A stretch of 64,000 bases of DNA, from NCBI GenBank assembly GCA_015272515.1, contig JACYLN010000025.1, positions 47,224 through 111,223 on the forward strand. Reading direction: 5' to 3'. The position numbers and the translations under genes are program-made. A model generated the notes under the pieces. The model was not told where the DNA came from. It searched no databases and saw nothing but the letters and a program-made list of their open reading frames with translations. The DNA comes from Leptolyngbyaceae cyanobacterium C42_A2020_001. Its GTDB lineage: Bacteria > Cyanobacteriota > Cyanobacteriia > Leptolyngbyales > Leptolyngbyaceae. This document shows positions 60,348-64,000 of this stretch, piece after piece; position 1 is the stretch's first letter; each line of letters begins with the position of its first letter.

Positions 60348-61022
60348 TTAAATTTGTGGCTGGCGGAATTCAAACTCTCCACACCAACCGATTTCAGGCA
60401 CCAGTTGCGGGAATGGTGGTTCTGATTCTAGCGATGCGAGTCGGATGATGTAGCTGATGCCAGGTGTTCCAGGACGATTTGCTTGGTACCAATTCTTTAA
60501 CTCTTCGTGTTCTACCAGATTCCAGTGCTCGTCGTATTCTTCCAACGATTGCTGCACGGTCATGCTGGATAAGTAGGCATAGATTTCTATCAAGTACTCG
60601 CCAGGTGGAACATCAATCGTTTGAAAAATCTGGTAGTTCGGCTGGGGAGGATTTCCCGAAATTGCCTCAGCTACTTCATTGGCATCGCCACCACCACACA
60701 GCAACACCAGTTTGCCACAGGGAATGTTGAGTTTCCAGGTAAGGCGACCAATCCAATCATGTTCCTCTTCGGCAGTGAGATTCCCTAGAACAAATAGGGT
60801 TTCTTGGTCCAACGCGCAGTCGCCATCAAAGCACAGTGGAATACAAATCCCCTGTCTCAGCAAGCCCTCAATTTCTGGTTCATCCGCGCGCCCCAACACA
60901 TCAGAAAGTTGCTGCGGACTGAGATTGCTACCACCCAAACTGGCAGAAGTCAGGACGTAGTAATGCCCATCACAATAGAATTTCGGGTCTATGAGAATTT
61001 CTGTTCGAGGTTGTTGGGACAC
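60348..61022 (-). CDS. Conserved protein of unknown function
   Basis: The protein has 224 residues and is soluble and acidic. Segments: 'IDPKFYCDGHYYVLTSASLG' at the N-terminus, 'GLLRQGICIPLCFDGDCALD', 'LTWKLNIPCGKLVLLCGGGD', 'IDVPPGEYLIEIYAYLSS' and 'PEIGWCGEFEFRQPQI' at the end. The beta-rich middle and the seven or so Cys are notable, but I cannot assign a family. Upstream on the same strand, 24 bases away, is the small membrane protein gene, so the two may be one transcript. Confidence 0.65.
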   Translation of the reverse strand: MSQQPRTEILIDPKFYCDGHYYVLTSASLGGSNLSPQQLSDVLGRADEPEIEGLLRQGICIPLCFDGDCALDQETLFVLGNLTAEEEHDWIGRLTWKLNIPCGKLVLLCGGGDANEVAEAISGNPPQPNYQIFQTIDVPPGEYLIEIYAYLSSMTVQQSLEEYDEHWNLVEHEELKNWYQANRPGTPGISYIIRLASLESEPPFPQLVPEIGWCGEFEFRQPQI

Positions 61023-61045
61023 CTGATTTCCTGCCTTTCTGCCTG

Positions 61046-61330
61046 CTATGCCTCTTCTTCCTCTTTCACTTCATCCTTAGATGCAGGAATCAAGTGAAAG
61101 GCATTCATAGAGTTTTGGGAAGATTGGCTGGTTTGCGAGGCGATCGCGCTGCCAGAATTATGCGTGGTGTAGGATTGCAAAGCATGAGCAACCGGATGAT
61201 ACAACACCGTCAATAGACAAGAGCATCCCGCCAGCAACAATAAATCTAGCTCTTTGCTGGTCGGCTTTCGTGCTTTCGTTTTGCGCTCATAAAACGGTTG
61301 GATTGCTGATACTCGCTGTGTACCCTGCAT
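61046..61330 (-). CDS. Small single-helix membrane protein
   Basis: ATG 61330 ('MQGTQRVSAIQPFYERKTKA') is preferred because 'GAGAGG' precedes it; the track starts 18 bases earlier. The product has 94 residues with a basic N-terminal segment, one membrane helix at about 28-47 ('ELDLLLLAGCSCLLTVLYHP') and a Ser/Gln-rich, then acidic tail ('KDEVKEEEEA'). No family is recognised. It is probably co-transcribed with the 224-residue gene downstream. Confidence 0.6.
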   Translation of the reverse strand: MQGTQRVSAIQPFYERKTKARKPTSKELDLLLLAGCSCLLTVLYHPVAHALQSYTTHNSGSAIASQTSQSSQNSMNAFHLIPASKDEVKEEEEA

Positions 61331-61691
61331 GGGTTCCTCTCTTTTCATGAATGACTAAACCGTGCATTTTGAACCTGAACCATCCTAACGCTCAATGCTG
61401 TAAACATTGCCGAATTGGTTCTTTAATCTATCTCCACACTGGATCTAGACTGCCCCGAAAGATTTCAGTTCCGACATGATGTAAATGATTGGTTGAGTGT
61501 TCTGCGAAAATAATGAGTCACAAGGAAAGAAGGGATGGGGATAGGAGACAGAAGATAGAAGACAGGAGAAGATGGGTCATTGGTCATTGCTAATCGGTAA
61601 TTGAGTGATCTGTCATTCCCTATTACCTACCCATCACCCATTCCCCATTACCCCCTCCCCCTCCACCCTATTCAATTTGGAAGAGAGAAGA
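61331..61691. other. Spacer before ilvD
   Basis: About 360 bases without a gene. From 61530 on it is low-complexity ('gacagaagatagaagacagg', 'cctacccatcacccattccc'), the same kind of degenerate G/A and C/T word repeat found before def and after ctaB. The ilvD promoter must lie within it. The extra 29 codons in the track's ilvD ORF come from this repeat. Confidence 0.5.
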
Positions 61692-63380
61692 ATGTCTGAG
61701 AATTGGAGAAGTAAGGTTATTACTGAAGGTGTGCAGCGATCGCCTAACCGTGCCATGCTGCGAGCGGTGGGCTTTAGCGACGACGATTTTAAGAAGCCGA
61801 TTGTGGGAGTTGCCAGCGCTTACAGCACCATCACTCCCTGCAACATGGGAATTGCGCCCCTGGCAACGAAAGCCGAAGATGGAATTCGGCTCGGAGGGGG
61901 AATGCCCCAAATTTTTGGCACGATTACCGTGAGCGATGGCATTTCGATGGGCACCGAAGGGATGAAATACTCTCTCGTATCACGGGATGTGATTGCCGAC
62001 TCGATTGAAACCGCTTGCAATGCCCAAAGTATGGATGGGGTGCTAGCGATCGGGGGCTGTGATAAAAACATGCCGGGAGCCATGATTGCAATGGCACGGA
62101 TGAACATTCCTGCGATCTTTGTTTACGGCGGTACGATCAAGCCGGGGCATCTGGAAAACGAGGATTTGACTGTGGTGAGTGCGTTTGAAGCGGTGGGGCA
62201 ATACAGCGCTGGCAGAATTGATGAAGTTCGCCTGATGTCGGTAGAGCGGAATGCCTGTCCGGGTGCGGGGTCTTGTGGTGGAATGTATACGGCTAACACG
62301 ATGTCCTCGGCGTTTGAGGCAATGGGGATGAGCCTGATGTATTCTTCCACGATGGCAGCGGAGGATGAAGAAAAGGCAGACAACACGCTGCTGGCAGGCA
62401 AGGTGTTGGTGGAGGCGATTCGCAACAATCTGCGTCCGCGAGACATTATCACCCGCCAGTCGATTGAAAACGCGATCGCGGTGATTATGGCAGTGGGCGG
62501 TTCCACCAATGCGGTGCTGCACTTTTTGGCGATCGCCCATTCTGCCGGAGTGCCCCTCACCCTGGATGATTTTGAAACGATTCGAGAGCGGGTTCCGGTG
62601 CTGTGTGACCTCAAACCATCCGGACGCTATGTGGCAACGGACTTGCACAAAGCAGGTGGCATTCCCCAGGTGATGAAAATGTTGCTGAATCACGGCTTAA
62701 TCCACGGTGATTGCATCACGATCACCGGAGAAACAATTGCTGAACGCTTAAAAGACATTCCCGATCAGCCACGCCCTGACCAGGATGTGATTCGTCCCTG
62801 GGATAACCCCATGTACACCAGTGGGCATCTGGCAGTCCTCAAAGGCAACCTGGCAACTGAAGGATCTGTTGCCAAAATCACAGGGGTCAAAAATCCCCAA
62901 ATTACCGGACCTGCCCGCGTTTTTGATTCGGAAGAAGCCTGTTTGGATGCCATCCTGGCGAATCAGATTAAGCCGGGTGATGTGCTGGTGATTCGTTACG
63001 AAGGGCCCAAAGGTGGTCCCGGAATGCGAGAAATGCTAGCTCCGACCTCGGCAATCATTGGCGCAGGCTTGGGCGATGCGGTTGGCTTAATTACCGATGG
63101 GCGCTTCTCCGGCGGCACTTACGGCATGGTGGTGGGGCACGTGGCACCAGAAGCCTATGTGGGTGGAACGATCGCTCTAGTGGAAGAAGGCGATTCCATT
63201 ACGATCGATGCCCATGCCCGGTTGCTGCAATTGAATATCACGGCTGAAGAATTGGAAAAACGTCGGGCAGCCTGGACACCTCGCCCGCCCCGGTACACGA
63301 CAGGAGTATTGGCAAAATACGCCAGCCTGGTTTCTACGAGTAGCCTCGGTGCCGTCACTGATTTGAATCTGAAACCGTAG
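61692..63380 (+). CDS. ilvD: Dihydroxy-acid dehydratase
   Basis: ATG 61692 with 'GGAAGAG' upstream gives 562 residues, the normal length. Cluster ligands are in '[17 protein letters not shown]' and '[20 protein letters not shown]', with the N-terminal Cys in '[13 protein letters not shown]'. The C-terminal signature is '[20 protein letters not shown]'. The enzyme uses a 2Fe-2S cluster to dehydrate dihydroxy acids in valine, isoleucine and leucine synthesis, complementing leuC elsewhere in this window. Confidence 0.98.
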   Translation: MSENWRSKVITEGVQRSPNRAMLRAVGFSDDDFKKPIVGVASAYSTITPCNMGIAPLATKAEDGIRLGGGMPQIFGTITVSDGISMGTEGMKYSLVSRDVIADSIETACNAQSMDGVLAIGGCDKNMPGAMIAMARMNIPAIFVYGGTIKPGHLENEDLTVVSAFEAVGQYSAGRIDEVRLMSVERNACPGAGSCGGMYTANTMSSAFEAMGMSLMYSSTMAAEDEEKADNTLLAGKVLVEAIRNNLRPRDIITRQSIENAIAVIMAVGGSTNAVLHFLAIAHSAGVPLTLDDFETIRERVPVLCDLKPSGRYVATDLHKAGGIPQVMKMLLNHGLIHGDCITITGETIAERLKDIPDQPRPDQDVIRPWDNPMYTSGHLAVLKGNLATEGSVAKITGVKNPQITGPARVFDSEEACLDAILANQIKPGDVLVIRYEGPKGGPGMREMLAPTSAIIGAGLGDAVGLITDGRFSGGTYGMVVGHVAPEAYVGGTIALVEEGDSITIDAHARLLQLNITAEELEKRRAAWTPRPPRYTTGVLAKYASLVSTSSLGAVTDLNLKP

Positions 63381-63504
63381 ATCACTCAAAGCGATCGCTG
63401 TTTGCCAGGGGCGATCGCCGAGTGAGAAAAATTGACAGCTTTAAAACCGATGACGGATTAGAGTAGAAAGTGGTAGGAGAAATTCCTCTTACCACATTAT
63501 CTTG

Positions 63505-63744
63505 ATGAATGCTAAGGTCGTGCAAGCAGAAAAATTATTCGTCTCGCTCCCTGCCTCATTGGTTTGGTTTTTAGAGCAATACAAAACTAATCACCAATTG
63601 AAGTCTCGTTCTCAAGTGATTGAAAAAGCACTGGAGTTGTTGCGAGAGCAGGAATTAGAAAAAGCTTATAGAGAGGCTTCTCAAGAAGTAGAGCCTGCTT
63701 GGGACGTGACAATTGCAGATGGTTTAAGTGATGAAACGTGGTGA
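63505..63744 (+). CDS. Ribbon-helix-helix antitoxin (MazE-like)
   Basis: The product has 79 residues from ATG 63505 (the track uses TTG 63502). The N-terminal ribbon-helix-helix is seen in 'KLFVSLPASLVWFLEQYKTN' and 'KSRSQVIEKALELLREQE', followed by an acidic C-terminal tail 'EPAWDVTIADGLSDETW' of the toxin-wrapping type. It would neutralise the downstream MazF and repress the operon. Its stop overlaps the toxin start by 14 bases, typical of coupled type II pairs. Confidence 0.85.
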   Translation: MNAKVVQAEKLFVSLPASLVWFLEQYKTNHQLKSRSQVIEKALELLREQELEKAYREASQEVEPAWDVTIADGLSDETW

Positions 63745-63970
63745 AATTTATTATGCTGATCTCAATCCCACAATTGGTTCTGAGGTTGCAAAGTGTCGTC
63801 CAGTTCTAATTGTTAGTAACAACATTAATAATCGAGTTGCCAGCACAATCACAGTTGCTCCTCTAACCTCCCCCTCAAACGGATCTATCCATTTGAGGGG
63901 GAGGATGTCACCTTTGCGCCCTCACCCTAAATCCCTCTCCCAAGCTTGGGAGAGGGACTTTAAGCTTTAA
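63731..63970 (+). pseudogene. MazF/PemK-type toxin, truncated by repeat DNA
   Basis: The first 46 residues are a standard MazF N-terminus: 'MKRGEIYYADLNPTIGSEVA', 'KCRPVLIVSNNINN' and 'STITVAPLTS', with the conserved strand and R-P-x-L-I-V motif. After 'VAPLTS' the frame runs into hairpin repeats and yields 'HPKSLSQAWERDFKL', a known nonsense product of such repeats. The rest of the toxin fold (another 60 residues with the catalytic Arg/Thr region) is missing before the window edge. Either the toxin is dead or its 3' end lies beyond the repeats. Confidence 0.75.
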
Positions 63971-64000
63971 CTCCCCTTCTCCCAAGTTTGGGAGAAGGGG
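63867..64000. repeat. Array of three hairpin repeats reaching the right edge
   Basis: Three perfect inverted repeats follow one another: CCTCCCCCTCAAA / TTTGAGGGGGAGG (63867-63904), the 26-base palindrome TCCCTCTCCCAAG-CTTGGGAGAGGGA (63932-63957) and CCCCTTCTCCCAA / TTGGGAGAAGGGG (63973-64000). The words 'ccctcaccctaaatccctctccc' are a dispersed repeat of cyanobacterial and other bacterial spacers. Confidence 0.92.

Noticed and set aside
62043-62693. 216-residue minus-strand ORF
   Set aside because: Antisense shadow of ilvD with His/Arg-rich nonsense composition.

Overview
The window is cyanobacterial chromosome. The HIP1 octamer GCGATCGC recurs throughout, inside genes and between them. There are cyanobacterium-specific families: two helical carotenoid proteins (HCPs), an OCP C-terminal-domain homologue (CTDH), cytochrome cM, PetG, an SLH/OprB-type porin and a phytochrome-like sensor kinase. 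A ctaCDE/ctaAB oxidase locus is complete. The many short repeats (heptamer repeats, G/A-rich minisatellites, hairpin arrays, a 99-bp MITE) suggest a filamentous, Leptolyngbya/Oscillatoria-like genome, but that placement is inference.

Layout. 1-8.9 kb: an edge-truncated GAF-rich histidine kinase, conserved proteins of unknown function, a solitary HCP and small secreted or membrane proteins. 8.9-17.7 kb: a MarR regulator with a probable operator array, a 2OG-Fe(II) oxygenase, mutS carrying two repeat-derived insertions, gltX, two broken genes (one split by the MITE), an exported protein and a 3-methyladenine glycosylase. 17.7-26.2 kb: a beta-CASP metallo-hydrolase, peptide deformylase, then FHA-PrsW protease, an unknown protein and CHAT-FHA protease-like protein, followed by aroH and sppA. 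26-33 kb: a DMT transporter, the second MITE copy, a glycosyltransferase, leuC, petG, cytM and an FAD oxidoreductase. 33-43.6 kb: an SLH porin, a RecB-like nuclease, an alcohol dehydrogenase, cobD, an orphan Trypco1-like protein, an Rrf2 regulator, the HCP/CTDH pair and queG. 43.6-53 kb: a 1201-residue REC-GAF-GAF-kinase-REC-adenylate cyclase, nrdR, rps1, a large lipoprotein and tsaB. 53-59.3 kb: ctaE, ctaD and ctaC on the minus strand, divergent from ctaA-ctaB. 59.3-64 kb: small conserved proteins, ilvD and a MazEF-type pair whose toxin runs into a hairpin-repeat array at the window edge.

Functional links. The cta genes supply the three core subunits of an aa3-type oxidase plus both heme A biosynthesis enzymes, and cytM and petG add electron-transfer parts. 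The HCP and CTDH genes form a two-part version of the Orange Carotenoid Protein, with a hairpin between them that may set their ratio. Two multi-input sensors (a candidate bilin-binding kinase and a kinase-cyclase hybrid) make the window rich in signalling. Many genes start at GTG or TTG, or start downstream of the ORF-track start. Several real genes (petG, a DUF4278 protein, and 40- and 45-residue peptides) are too short for the track.
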